Counted from the first letter of the stretch, positions 20,290 through 29,932 are shown. The stretch is DNA of 64,000 nt from Glaciihabitans sp. (GCA_025463785.1 JAODBD010000005.1:334335-398334), one strand, 5' to 3'. Numbers and translations: made by a program. The notes: generated by a model from the sequence alone, not told the origin.

Positions 20290-21021
20290 CTAACTCAGGA
20301 AAGCCCGCAGTAGAGCGGTCGACCCCTCGAGGTGCTCGCGCATCGCCTCGGCGGCCCGCTCCGGATCGCCCGTCAGAATCGCGACGACGATCGCCTCGTG
20401 CTGCTCGTTGGAGTGCGCGATATTGGTCGCCAGCAACGGGATGCGGTCAAGCAGTTCATTGACACGCGTGCGGTTGTCGGCCAGAAGCGACACGAGCGAC
20501 GGTGTTCCGACGACCTCGCCGATGGTCAGGTGCAGTCGCGAATCGAGCCGCCGATAGTCGTCGGCGGATGCCGCGGCCGCCTCCCGCAGGCGCGTCCAGA
20601 GCATGTCCCGTTCGGGCGCACTCAGGCTGCGGGCCGCGGCAGCGCGAGCGGCACCCAGCTCGAGGATTTCGCGGAGCCCGAGGACATCCTCGATTTCATC
20701 CGGAGTCGGCGTTCGTGTCTCGCCCACCACGACGGGGACGGGATCCGTGACGAACGTACCGCCGTAACGGCCGCGCTTGCTGAGGAGGTAGCCGGCGTCC
20801 GACAGTTCACGGATCGCCTCACGCACGGTGTCGCGACTCACCGAGAACCGGGCGGCGAGGTCGCGCTCGGGCGGGAGCGCTTCGCCGGGCGCGACGATCC
20901 CCAGCCGAATGGTCTGGAGCAGCCTCGCCACCGTGTCCTCGAACGCGTTGCCGTGGCGCACCGGTCGAAACAGCGCCTCATCCACAAGGTTCGGGTACGC
21001 CTCCGGAGTGTTGTCGGTCAC
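20290..21021 (-). CDS. FadR/GntR family transcriptional regulator (FCD domain)
   Basis: From GTG at 21021; winged HTH GEALPPERDLAARFSVSRDTVREAIRELSDAGYLLSKRGRYGGTFV; C-terminal FCD-like region. Confidence 0.9.
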   Translation of the reverse strand: MTDNTPEAYPNLVDEALFRPVRHGNAFEDTVARLLQTIRLGIVAPGEALPPERDLAARFSVSRDTVREAIRELSDAGYLLSKRGRYGGTFVTDPVPVVVGETRTPTPDEIEDVLGLREILELGAARAAAARSLSAPERDMLWTRLREAAAASADDYRRLDSRLHLTIGEVVGTPSLVSLLADNRTRVNELLDRIPLLATNIAHSNEQHEAIVVAILTGDPERAAEAMREHLEGSTALLRAFLS

Positions 21022-21032
21022 GGATGCGCGCC

Positions 21033-21821
21033 CTACAGCGGTGTGACGTAGGCCGAGCTGATGCCGCCATCCACCAGGAAGGTCGATGCGGTGATGAAGC
21101 TCGCGTCGTCGCTGGCGAGAAACGCGACGGCCGCCGCGAGTTCTTCCGGTTCGGCAAAGCGGCCCTTCGGGATGTGCACGAGTCGCCGCTGCGCACGCTC
21201 CGGGTCCTTCGCGAACAGCTCCTGCAGCAGCGGAGTATTGACCGGTCCCGGGCAGAGCGCATTGACGCGGATGCCCTGGCGCGCGAACTGCACGCCGAGT
21301 TCCTTGGTCATCGCCAGCACGCCGCCCTTCGACGCGGTGTACGAAATCTGGCTCGTCGCCGATCCCATGACCGCGACAAAGGATGCCGTGTTGATGATCG
21401 AGCCACTCTGCTGCGCGACCATGTGCCGAAGCGCCGCACGCGAGCACAGGTAGACCGACTTGAGATTGACCTCCTGCACACGATCCCAGGCCGGCAGTTC
21501 CGTCGTTTCGATCGAGTCGTCGTCGGGCGGCGAGATGCCAGCATTGTTGAACGCGATATCCACCGAGCCGTAGGTCGTCGCCGCAGTGTCGAAGAGGTTG
21601 TTGACCTGGGCCTCATCGGTCACGTCGACCTGCACGAACAGGCCACCGACCAGTTCCGCAGCAGTCCGGCCGGCCTCGGCATTGAAGTCGCCGATGACCA
21701 CGGTCGCGCCCTCGGCTGCGAAACGCTTCGCGGTGGCGAGGCCGATTCCGCTGGCGCCGCCCGTGATGACGGCGACCTTGCCTGCGAGCCGCTGGGTCAG
21801 GTCGATCGGTGTGATTGTCAT
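21033..21821 (-). CDS. Short-chain dehydrogenase/reductase
   Basis: From MTITPIDLTQRLAGKVAVITGGASGIGLATAKRF; NNAGISPPD; YTASKGG catalytic motif. Confidence 0.92.
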   Translation of the reverse strand: MTITPIDLTQRLAGKVAVITGGASGIGLATAKRFAAEGATVVIGDFNAEAGRTAAELVGGLFVQVDVTDEAQVNNLFDTAATTYGSVDIAFNNAGISPPDDDSIETTELPAWDRVQEVNLKSVYLCSRAALRHMVAQQSGSIINTASFVAVMGSATSQISYTASKGGVLAMTKELGVQFARQGIRVNALCPGPVNTPLLQELFAKDPERAQRRLVHIPKGRFAEPEELAAAVAFLASDDASFITASTFLVDGGISSAYVTPL

Positions 21822-21834
21822 TGTTGTCTGTTTC

Positions 21835-23196
21835 CTAGTCGGTGCTGATGAAGACGTTTTTGGTCTCGGTGAAGGCGGTGGCGGCATCCGGTCCCAACTC
21901 GCGCCCGAGGCCACTCTGCTTGAAACCGCCGAACGGGGTGGAATACCTGACGGACGAGTGCGAATTGACGGACAGGTTGCCCGTCTCGATGCCGCGCGCG
22001 ACGCGGATGGCCCGGCCGACATCCCGAGTCCAGATCGAGCCCGAGAGACCGTAGATGCTGTCGTTGGCGAGCGCGATCGCGTCGGCTTCGTCCTCGAACG
22101 GCAGCACCGTCACGACCGGGCCGAAGATCTCTTCCGTGACGACGCGATCGGTTCGGGATGCCGGGAGCAGCACCGTGGGCGGGAACCAGTACCCGGCGCC
22201 GCCTGGCGCACTCCCGCGAAACGCCACCCGCGTCTCATCGGTCACAAAGGACGCGACCCGGTCGAGGTGAGCCTTGGCGACGAGCGGGCCCATCTCGGTC
22301 GATTCGTCGCTCGGGAGCCCGACCCGAACACCCTTGACCGCGGGTTCCAGTAGCTCGAGGAACCGGTCGTAGACGCTGCGCTCGACGAGGATTCGGCTGC
22401 GGGCGCAGCAATCCTGGCCAGCGTTCTCGAATACCGCGGAGGGCGCGGAGGCAGCCGCCTTCTCGAGGTCGGAGTCGGCAAACACCACGTTCGCGCTCTT
22501 GCCGCCGAGTTCGAGGGTGACCGCCTTGACCTGCTGCGCGCATCCCGCCATCACGCCCTTGCCGACCTCGGTCGAGCCGGTAAATACGATCTTGCGCACG
22601 CTCTCGTGTGAGACAAATCGCTCGCCGACCACGCTTCCGCGGCCGGGAAGCACCTGGAACAGGCCAGCAGGCAGCCCCGATTCCACGCCGAGTTCGGCGA
22701 TGCGGATCGCTGTCAGCGGCGTCCACTCGGCCGGCTTGAGCACCACCGCGTTGCCCGCCGCGAGCGCTGGCGCGAAACCCCAGGCCGCGATCGTCATCGG
22801 GAAGTTCCACGGCACGATGATGCCGACGACACCGAGCGGTTCGAGGAAGGTCACGTCGAGACCACCCGCAACGGGGATCTGCTTGCCGATCATCCGTTCC
22901 GGAGCCGCCGCGTAGTAGTTGAGGACGTCGCGAACGTGGCCGGCCTCCCAGCGCGCCTGTCCGATGGGATGCCCGGAGTTGGCCACCTCGAGCCAGGCAA
23001 GTTCATCGATCGCAGCGTCGACGGCCACGGCAAACCGCCTGAGCGCCGCGGCACGTTCGGCGGGCGCGAGCCTGGCCCACGCGCGCTGGGCGATGACGGC
23101 GCGAGCGACCGCGTCATCCACCTGCTCCAGAGAACTCTGCTCGACGGTTCGAAGAATCGTCTCGTCGGTGGGATTGATGAGGGTAGTGCTAGCCAC
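21835..23196 (-). CDS. Aldehyde dehydrogenase family protein
   Basis: From GTG at 23196 (VASTTLINPTDETIL); VTLELGGKSANVVFADSDLEKAA, FENAGQDCCARSR active-site Cys, EIFGPVVTVLPF. Confidence 0.93.
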   Translation of the reverse strand: MASTTLINPTDETILRTVEQSSLEQVDDAVARAVIAQRAWARLAPAERAAALRRFAVAVDAAIDELAWLEVANSGHPIGQARWEAGHVRDVLNYYAAAPERMIGKQIPVAGGLDVTFLEPLGVVGIIVPWNFPMTIAAWGFAPALAAGNAVVLKPAEWTPLTAIRIAELGVESGLPAGLFQVLPGRGSVVGERFVSHESVRKIVFTGSTEVGKGVMAGCAQQVKAVTLELGGKSANVVFADSDLEKAAASAPSAVFENAGQDCCARSRILVERSVYDRFLELLEPAVKGVRVGLPSDESTEMGPLVAKAHLDRVASFVTDETRVAFRGSAPGGAGYWFPPTVLLPASRTDRVVTEEIFGPVVTVLPFEDEADAIALANDSIYGLSGSIWTRDVGRAIRVARGIETGNLSVNSHSSVRYSTPFGGFKQSGLGRELGPDAATAFTETKNVFISTD

Positions 23197-24004
23197 GTGC
23201 GCCGACCTTCCCGTACTCGCGGGCAGCGCCCACGAGGCCCGCAAACAGGCGCAGGTCGTCTGGAGTCTCTTCGGGATGCCACTGAACTGCAACGCCGAAC
23301 GGTACCGAGTCGAGCTCGACCGCCTCGATGATGCCGTCCTCCGTGCGCGCCGAGACGATCAGGCCGTCGGCTACCCGGTCGATGGACTGGTGGTGATAGA
23401 CCTTCGCGGTGAGTCCTGCTCCGAGCAGCTCCGCGAGTTCCGTGGAGGGCTCGACCTCGACGGCAACCTCGTTGAAGTTGCCCTCGCCGAGATTGTATTT
23501 GGTGCTGCCGACGACCTCGGGCAGGTGCTGCAGCAGCGTGCCTCCGAGGGCAACGTTCAAAACCTGCGCGCCACGGCAGATGCCGAGGAACGGCAATTCC
23601 CGCGCTATCGCACCGCGCAGGAGTGCATCCTCCCAGGCGTCACGATCCGGGCGCGGATCGTCGGTTGTTGGGTGTGGCTGTTGTCCGTAGCGGGCCGGGT
23701 CGACATCCTTGCCGCCGGTCAGGATGATGCCGTCCAGCCCGTCGAGGATCCGCGCGACGATCGCGTCGTCGACCGGCTGCGGCGGCAAAAGCACGGCGAT
23801 GCCGCCCGACCTGGTGACCGCGTCGAAGTACACCTTGGGAAGAAAGGATGCCGGAACATCCCAGACGCCAGTCTGCGCCTGCTCGAGATAGGTCGTGAGG
23901 CCGATCACGGGGCGCTGGAGTTGAGCGCGACGATCATTTCTGATCGTCGCCGCGACGCCAGCCCTGACGACCGTCTCGGCCGTCGGTTCCTCAGAAGCGC
24001 TCAA
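23189..24004 (-). CDS. Gamma-glutamyl-gamma-aminobutyrate hydrolase-like class I amidotransferase (PuuD-like)
   Basis: LGICRGAQVLNVALGGTLLQHLPE, VQWHPEETP; probable TTG start at 24004 overlapping the GlnA-like stop. Confidence 0.88.
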   Translation of the reverse strand: MSASEEPTAETVVRAGVAATIRNDRRAQLQRPVIGLTTYLEQAQTGVWDVPASFLPKVYFDAVTRSGGIAVLLPPQPVDDAIVARILDGLDGIILTGGKDVDPARYGQQPHPTTDDPRPDRDAWEDALLRGAIARELPFLGICRGAQVLNVALGGTLLQHLPEVVGSTKYNLGEGNFNEVAVEVEPSTELAELLGAGLTAKVYHHQSIDRVADGLIVSARTEDGIIEAVELDSVPFGVAVQWHPEETPDDLRLFAGLVGAAREYGKVGARG

Positions 24005-25370
24005 AGCCGCGCACCCTCTCCCAGTCGGTGATGGCAGCGTCGTAGGCGCGCTGCTCGATACGGGCGTTATTGAGGTAGTGGTCGACGACCTCGTCGCCGA
24101 ACGCTGTGCGGGCGATGGTCGAGGCGGACAACAGCTCGGCCGCATCCCGAAGCGTCGTCGGCACCCGCGGAGCACTCGAACCGTATGCGTTGCCCTCGAA
24201 GATGGGCTCGAGCTCAAGCTCGTTCTCGATGCCATAGAGACCGCCGGCGATGAGCGCAGCGACGGCGAGGTACTGGTTGACGTCGCCTCCAGGGATGCGG
24301 TTTTCGACCCGCAGTCCGGCGCCGTGACCGACAACCCGAAGCGCACACGTGCGATTGTCGACTCCCCACGCGACGGCGGTCGGCGCGAAACTGCCCTCAA
24401 CGTAGCGCTTGTACGAGTTGATATTGGGAGCGAAGAACAGGCTGAGTTCGCGGGTGGTTGCAATCAGACCGGCGAGCCAGTGTTCCATCAGTTTCGAGAA
24501 GCCGTACTGGCCATCCCCCGACATCACGGCTTTGCCGTCGGCGCCTCGAACACTCAGGTGGATGTGACAGCTGTTGCCTTCTCGCTCGTTGTACTTGGCC
24601 ATGAAGGTGAGGGCCTTGCCGTGCTGGTCTGCGATCTCCTTTGCGCCGTTCTTGTAGATCGAGTGGTTATCGCAGGTTTCGAGGGCACCCGTGTAGCGGA
24701 ATGCGATCTCCTGCTGGCCGAGGTTGCACTCCCCCTTGACGCCCTCGCAGTACATGCCCGCACCGTCCATGCCATTGCGAATGTCACGCAGCAGCGGCTC
24801 CATGCGGGTGGACGCCAGAATCGCGTAGTCGATGTTGTAGTCGCTCGAGGGCGTGAGCCCGGTGTATCCCTTCGCCCAGGCCTCGCGATACGTGTTGTCG
24901 AAAACGATGAACTCGAGTTCGGTACCGACGAAGGGCACGAGGCCCCGCTCGGCGAGACGGGCAATTTGCGTCTTCAAGATCTCGCGCGGGCTCTGCACTA
25001 CCGGCGTTTCGTCGAGCAGCGTCAGATCGGCCATCACGAGGGCCGTCGCCGTTAGCCACGGGATGATGCGAAGCGTCGACAGGTCGGGGTGCATCGCCAT
25101 GTCGCCATAGCCCGTCTCCCACGATGACATCGGGTAACCGTCGACCGTGTTGTTCTCGACATCGACGGCGAGCAGGTAGTTGCAGCACTCGGCGCCGTGC
25201 TCGGCGAGATCCTCGAGGAACAACCGGGCGGAAGCTCGCTTGCCAACCAGTCGCCCCTGCATGTCGGTGAAGGCGATGATGACTGTGTCGACCTCGCGTT
25301 TGTCGACCAGTGCGGTGAGCTCGGCGATGGTCAACATTCCGGTTTTTGATGCTGTGGTGCTGCTTGGCAT
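23991..25370 (-). CDS. Glutamine synthetase family protein (gamma-glutamyl-amine ligase, GlnA3/GlnA4/PuuA type)
   Basis: 459 aa; TDMQGRLVGKR, GDVNQYLAVAALIAGG; lacks the GlnA1-type C-terminal adenylylation motif; clustered with PuuD and ALDH. Confidence 0.9.
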   Translation of the reverse strand: MPSSTTASKTGMLTIAELTALVDKREVDTVIIAFTDMQGRLVGKRASARLFLEDLAEHGAECCNYLLAVDVENNTVDGYPMSSWETGYGDMAMHPDLSTLRIIPWLTATALVMADLTLLDETPVVQSPREILKTQIARLAERGLVPFVGTELEFIVFDNTYREAWAKGYTGLTPSSDYNIDYAILASTRMEPLLRDIRNGMDGAGMYCEGVKGECNLGQQEIAFRYTGALETCDNHSIYKNGAKEIADQHGKALTFMAKYNEREGNSCHIHLSVRGADGKAVMSGDGQYGFSKLMEHWLAGLIATTRELSLFFAPNINSYKRYVEGSFAPTAVAWGVDNRTCALRVVGHGAGLRVENRIPGGDVNQYLAVAALIAGGLYGIENELELEPIFEGNAYGSSAPRVPTTLRDAAELLSASTIARTAFGDEVVDHYLNNARIEQRAYDAAITDWERVRGFERF

Positions 25371-25448
25371 GGCGCTCTCTCATCCTCGAGGCTTCAACCC
25401 GACCATTACATCACAGCGACCCTGAGCATTGATTGCCCATTTGTAACG

Positions 25449-25462
25449 AGCTGTTAACAGCT
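25449..25462. promoter_or_regulatory. Palindromic candidate operator AGCTGTTAACAGCT in the divergent intergenic region
   Basis: Perfect 14-bp palindrome between the GlnA-like gene (-) and permease (+); core GTTAAC compatible with a FadR-type GT...AC operator. Confidence 0.5.
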
Positions 25463-25565
25463 AAAGGTAGACAAAAGGTACCAATAAGCGCCATGCTCTC
25501 GATAACGTGGACGCCCTTCCGACGCGATCCACTCCCGAAGTAATTCACAAGTCTTGGAGGACTGG

Positions 25566-27083
25566 ATGGCCGACAATATTGTCGCTGGCGTGAAATACAA
25601 GAAAGCGGAGGCGGGCTACTTCGAAAAACGCACCCTCAAGCGGAGCGCAGGCTTCTGGGGAATCTGGGGTCTCGGCGTCGCGGCCGTGATCTCTGGCGAG
25701 TTCTCCGGTTGGAACCTGGGAATGGCGCAGGCTGGCTTCGGAGGTATGGCCATCGCGGTCGTCATCGTGGTCGTCATGTACTTCACCATGCTGTTCTCGA
25801 TCGGTGAGATGGCCGCGGCCCTGCCGCACACGGGTGGCGCATATTCGTTCGCCCGCGCGGCAATGGGTCCGTGGGGTGGATTTATCACCGGTTTGGCCGA
25901 ATCCATCGAATATGTGGTAACCACGGCCGTGGTTGTCTACTTCGCTGCCGACTACGCGAACGCCGCGCTTGACGCGTTCTTCGGATTCCAGCTTCCCGCC
26001 TGGATCATGTGGATCATCCTCTACGCGATATTCCTCGTGGTGAACGGGCTCGGTGCCGCAATCGGATTCCGTCTGGCCATCATCGTCTCGATCATCTCGA
26101 TTGCCATCCTCGCGGTGTTCGTCATCGTCGCATTCTCAACCGGCAGCTTCTCGCTGGACAAGCTCTGGGACGTCAAGCCGACGGCCGGCAACAGCACATT
26201 CCTGCCGGGAGGCTTCGGGCCGGTGCTGTTGGTGATTCCGTTCGCGATGTGGTTCTTCCTCGGCATCGAAGAATTGCCGCTGGCATCCGAGGAGACCAAG
26301 AATCCGCAGCGCGACATCCCGAGGGCGGGAATCATTGCGCTGATCACGCTGCTGGTCTGCGCAGTGGTTATCTTCGTGGTGAACACGGGGGTCAATGGCG
26401 CCAAGGAGATCTCTCCATCCGGGCAGCCTTTGCTCGACGGCTTCGCGCTCATGGTGCCGAAGAGCCTGGCTGGGCTGCTCGCCATCTTCGCCCTGATCGG
26501 GCTGCTCGCATCGCTGCAGGGAATCATGTTCGCCTACGGACGCAACCTGTATTCCCTATCGCGGGCCGGCTACTACCCGAAGTTCATCTCGCGCACGGGC
26601 AAGTATCAGACCCCGGTTCTCGCCCTCGTCATCGGAGCGGTCATCGGTGTCCTCCTGCTCATCTTCGTGGATGCAACCGGCGGCTCAGCGGGGACCGCGG
26701 GAGCGACGACCCTGAACATCGCAATCTGGGGCGCCGTTGTGTCCTACCTGATGCAGATGATTTCGTTCGTGGTGCTTCGCAAGAAGTTCCCGAACGCGAA
26801 GCGTCCATACAAGAGTCCAACCGGAATCGTCGGTGCTGTGATCGCCGGCGTGATCTCGCTCGCGATCTTCATCGCGTTCCTGTTCAACCCCGGGTACCTG
26901 ATTGCCATCGCGGCAATCGCCGGCGTCTACGTCATCGGCCTCCTCCTGTTTGCCTTCGTCGGTCGCAAGCAGCTCGTGCTCTCTCCCGAGGAGGAGTTCG
27001 CGCTGAGTGGAGGCCTGCACGGTGACCCGCAGGTCGAGGGCTACGACGCCATGGAGGGCGAGATCTTCTCGCCGGACAAGTAA
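25566..27083 (+). CDS. Ethanolamine-permease-like APC family transporter
   Basis: MADNIVAGVKYKK...LKRSAGFWGIWGLGVAAVISGEFSGWNLGMAQAGFGGMAIAVVIVVVMYFTMLFSIGEMAAALPHTGGAYSFARAAMGPWGGFITGLAESIEYV; GGAGG upstream of ATG. Confidence 0.88.
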   Translation: MADNIVAGVKYKKAEAGYFEKRTLKRSAGFWGIWGLGVAAVISGEFSGWNLGMAQAGFGGMAIAVVIVVVMYFTMLFSIGEMAAALPHTGGAYSFARAAMGPWGGFITGLAESIEYVVTTAVVVYFAADYANAALDAFFGFQLPAWIMWIILYAIFLVVNGLGAAIGFRLAIIVSIISIAILAVFVIVAFSTGSFSLDKLWDVKPTAGNSTFLPGGFGPVLLVIPFAMWFFLGIEELPLASEETKNPQRDIPRAGIIALITLLVCAVVIFVVNTGVNGAKEISPSGQPLLDGFALMVPKSLAGLLAIFALIGLLASLQGIMFAYGRNLYSLSRAGYYPKFISRTGKYQTPVLALVIGAVIGVLLLIFVDATGGSAGTAGATTLNIAIWGAVVSYLMQMISFVVLRKKFPNAKRPYKSPTGIVGAVIAGVISLAIFIAFLFNPGYLIAIAAIAGVYVIGLLLFAFVGRKQLVLSPEEEFALSGGLHGDPQVEGYDAMEGEIFSPDK

Positions 27084-27093
27084 GGCACCGACC

Positions 27094-27135
27094 GACGGCG
27101 CGTCGCCCGTGCACACGCACGCGCGGCGCGCCGTC
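27094..27135 (+). terminator. Candidate terminator hairpin after the permease
   Basis: GACGGCGCG (27094-27102) / CGCGCCGTC (27127-27135) arms starting 11 bp after the stop codon; no clear U-tract. Confidence 0.4.
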
Positions 27136-27162
27136 GTGTCCACCACGCTTTCGGGGCCGACA

Positions 27163-27441
27163 ATGGCCAGAACACCCACGAAAGGTCCTCCGGTGGTCTC
27201 GAGACTTCGCTTCCTTCGCCCGTTCGCACCGGCCCCGACCCCCGTCGACCTCCAGCAGATGGTCTACGACCTCGTGCTCGAGCGCGCCAACGCCATGTTC
27301 GGTCCTGGCTCATCGTTTACCGTGACCCTGCGCCTGGGCGATGAATCAAACGCGATCTTCGCCGAAACGGTCGCCGAAACCCTGGCGTGGGACGTCTCGC
27401 TGGGGCTCGATACGTATGCGGCACGTTCGCTCTCCGCCTAA
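27163..27441 (+). CDS. Hypothetical protein
   Basis: Region TPVDLQQMVYDLVLERANAMFGPGSSFTVTLRLGDESNAIFAETVAETLAWDVSLGL; start uncertain (ATG 27163 or GTG 27193). Confidence 0.5.
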   Translation: MARTPTKGPPVVSRLRFLRPFAPAPTPVDLQQMVYDLVLERANAMFGPGSSFTVTLRLGDESNAIFAETVAETLAWDVSLGLDTYAARSLSA

Positions 27442-27482
27442 GTCGCAACCCGCCTGATCCATTCCCTGCCTGACTCGCGCTC

Positions 27483-28271
27483 GTGCCTGACTCACGTCCC
27501 TTCGGCACGGTAACCGGCACGGTAGTCGAGCCGGCCAGGCCTCGACGTAATCGCATCCTCTGGCTCTGGATCGGTGTCGCCCTCGTGATCGCGGGTCTCG
27601 CACTCCTGACCTACGGCAGTATGCCGAGCGCGGCCGAAGCCGGACCTCTCGCGAGCGTGCAGGCCGACACGGGCATCCACTATTCGGAAACCGGGGATGC
27701 CGTGGTCATGACCCCGGCAAGCGGCGCGACCGGTGTCGGGCTGGTATTTCTGGCGGGCGAACACATTGACGCGAGCGCATACGCCTACACACTGTCGGGA
27801 CTCGTGGATGACGGCATAACAGTTGTCATCGCGAGGCCAATGCTGAGTCTGGCGATCCTCGAGTTTCGGCCGCTCACCACGTTCACCGGCCTCGCCCCCG
27901 GCATCTCGACCTGGTACGTGGGCGGGCACTCAGTTGGCGGGGTCAGGGCGTGCCAGTACGCCAAAGATGACTACACCGTCGGTGGACTGATCCTGTTCGG
28001 CTCGTCCTGCGCCCTCGATCTGTCGCACAGCTCGATTCCGGTGCTGAGCATCGGTGGCAGTCGAGACGGCTTGCGCACACCGGCAGGTATCCGAGCGGCG
28101 GCGCACCTGTTGCCGGACACGACCACGTTCGTCGAGATCGCCGGTGCCGATCACGCAAGTTTCGGCAGTTATGGACGCCAGGCTGGCGACAACACGGCGA
28201 CAACGGCTGGGTCGTCTGTGCGGTCGCAGCTGACTACGGACATCCTCGAGTTTGTTCGCGGGGGTGGCTGA
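27483..28271 (+). CDS. Membrane-anchored alpha/beta hydrolase
   Basis: 262 aa; N-terminal TM ILWLWIGVALVIAGLALLTYG; GGHSVGGVRACQYA nucleophile elbow. Confidence 0.75.
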   Translation: MPDSRPFGTVTGTVVEPARPRRNRILWLWIGVALVIAGLALLTYGSMPSAAEAGPLASVQADTGIHYSETGDAVVMTPASGATGVGLVFLAGEHIDASAYAYTLSGLVDDGITVVIARPMLSLAILEFRPLTTFTGLAPGISTWYVGGHSVGGVRACQYAKDDYTVGGLILFGSSCALDLSHSSIPVLSIGGSRDGLRTPAGIRAAAHLLPDTTTFVEIAGADHASFGSYGRQAGDNTATTAGSSVRSQLTTDILEFVRGGG

Positions 28272-28325
28272 GGGGGTTGGCTGTGTGCGCTGACATTCCA
28301 CCCTCTCGTGCGGGATGCGCGCGGC

Positions 28326-29297
28326 TCAGGTTGCTCGCGGGTTTCGCAATCTCATGCCAAAGTACCCGGCTCCCACGAGTATGGCTGCGGAGACACCGGC
28401 GGCCGCAAACGCGATCGATTCCGGAAGGGGTATCGGCAGCGCCAGCTCGAACGAAGCCGAGTAACTGAAGACCGAATGCCCAAGTACCTCAAACCAGTTG
28501 CGCGGGTCATGGACGCCCAGAATCGGGATGACGTAGTTTCCAATCACAAACACGATCGCTGGCAGTGCGAAGACTCCGAACACGGAACCGACCGCGATTC
28601 CGCCCGCGCCAAAGAACACCGTCAGGAGGAGGATGACGACCCATTGCAGCAGCGGGTTCTGGGCGGGTGCAGCGCTGAGCGGTCGGAAGACGTCGAGCGG
28701 CAGCTGCTGAAACAGTATCGACTGGGTGATCGCGCGGCTCACGACGTCGATCAGGAGGGTTGAAGCAATCACGATCGCCGCGATACCGAGAAGCGCCAGT
28801 TGGCGAGCGGCAACCGTTCGAGCGGTACCCGCTCGCACCAGGGCAACTTTCTCGAAGCGGTAGCGGCGCTGACCGGTCGACATCCAGAGCCCGATGAGAA
28901 AGAACAGGGCAGGGTAGATCAGGAAGCCCAGATATTTGAGCGATTCTGCGACCGAGCTCTCTGGCGAGAGCGCGACGATCGCTGTCGCGAGTGTGTCGTA
29001 GTCGTACCGGGCAAGGTTACCGATGCTCTCGTTGCCGCCTTTGCCGGATACGTTCTCGGGCTTGTGCAGATCGGCAAGGAAGTTCATGTGGTTTGCGGCA
29101 TACTCGGCCCGAGTGTGCTCAAGCTGCGCGTAGTCGGCTCGCACGGCGCCGGCCGCGTTTGCGACGTTCGCGATGGCCAGCAGTGCGCACAGCACGAGCA
29201 CGGCGGGCAGCAGCCACGTGCGCCAGGCCAGCCGAAGTTCCATGCGCGCCTCGGTTATCACGCGTGACCGCGGGGCGCCGGATGCGGCGGCGATCAC
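28326..29297 (-). CDS. ABC-2-type transporter permease subunit
   Basis: 323 aa, about six TM segments; start codon overlaps stop of ATPase gene by 4 bp. Confidence 0.75.
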   Translation of the reverse strand: MIAAASGAPRSRVITEARMELRLAWRTWLLPAVLVLCALLAIANVANAAGAVRADYAQLEHTRAEYAANHMNFLADLHKPENVSGKGGNESIGNLARYDYDTLATAIVALSPESSVAESLKYLGFLIYPALFFLIGLWMSTGQRRYRFEKVALVRAGTARTVAARQLALLGIAAIVIASTLLIDVVSRAITQSILFQQLPLDVFRPLSAAPAQNPLLQWVVILLLTVFFGAGGIAVGSVFGVFALPAIVFVIGNYVIPILGVHDPRNWFEVLGHSVFSYSASFELALPIPLPESIAFAAAGVSAAILVGAGYFGMRLRNPRAT

Positions 29298-29932
29298 GCG
29301 CTGATCCTGTCGGCTGCGACGGCATCCGGTGCAGATATTTCGCCGTCGGCGAGGACGAGACGTCGGGTCGCGAGGCTGTCGTAGGTGTCGCTGTGGTGGC
29401 CCGTGATCAGAACGGTCGCGTCGGGAGCGAGGCGGTCGAGTTCACTACCCACCTCTGTCGCGGTCGGCGCATCGACGCCATTGAGTGCCTCATCGAGAAT
29501 GAGGTACCTCGCACCGCTGAGAAGCGCGGCCACCAGGTGCACCCTTTTGCGTTGACCGTGGCTCAGTTTTCTGGCCTGCAGGCGCAGCAACCCCGGGTCC
29601 GCGAGGGCAGGCGATGCGCCCGCGATGACTGACTTGGCAAGCGGGCGGCCCAGCAGCATCCGAATGTTTTCGTAGCCGCTGAGATACGGGAAAACGGGTG
29701 CGTCATCGAAGCACACGTAGAGACCGGCGCGTACTCGGGTGGCTTCTGCTCCATCGAAGCGGATGCCACCCGAGTAGCGCTGAATACCCGCGATCGCACG
29801 AATCAACGTCGTCTTACCTGATCCATTCGCCCCGACAAGGTGGGTAACCTTTCCGGACTCAATGGCTGCGCTGCACCGGTCGAGTATGGCGCGGCCGCGA
29901 ACGGCAATCGTGAGGTTGTCTAGCTCGATCAT
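29294..29932 (-). CDS. ABC transporter ATP-binding protein
   Basis: 212 aa; Walker A GANGSGKTT, signature LSHGQRKRV, Walker B YLILDEALNGVD. Confidence 0.92.
   Translation of the reverse strand: MIELDNLTIAVRGRAILDRCSAAIESGKVTHLVGANGSGKTTLIRAIAGIQRYSGGIRFDGAEATRVRAGLYVCFDDAPVFPYLSGYENIRMLLGRPLAKSVIAGASPALADPGLLRLQARKLSHGQRKRVHLVAALLSGARYLILDEALNGVDAPTATEVGSELDRLAPDATVLITGHHSDTYDSLATRRLVLADGEISAPDAVAADRISA

Noticed and set aside
20290-27083. Calling the cluster a putrescine (Puu) pathway
   Set aside because: No PuuB-type FAD oxidase or aminotransferase present; the permease resembles ethanolamine permeases and an SDR fits an alcohol intermediate better.
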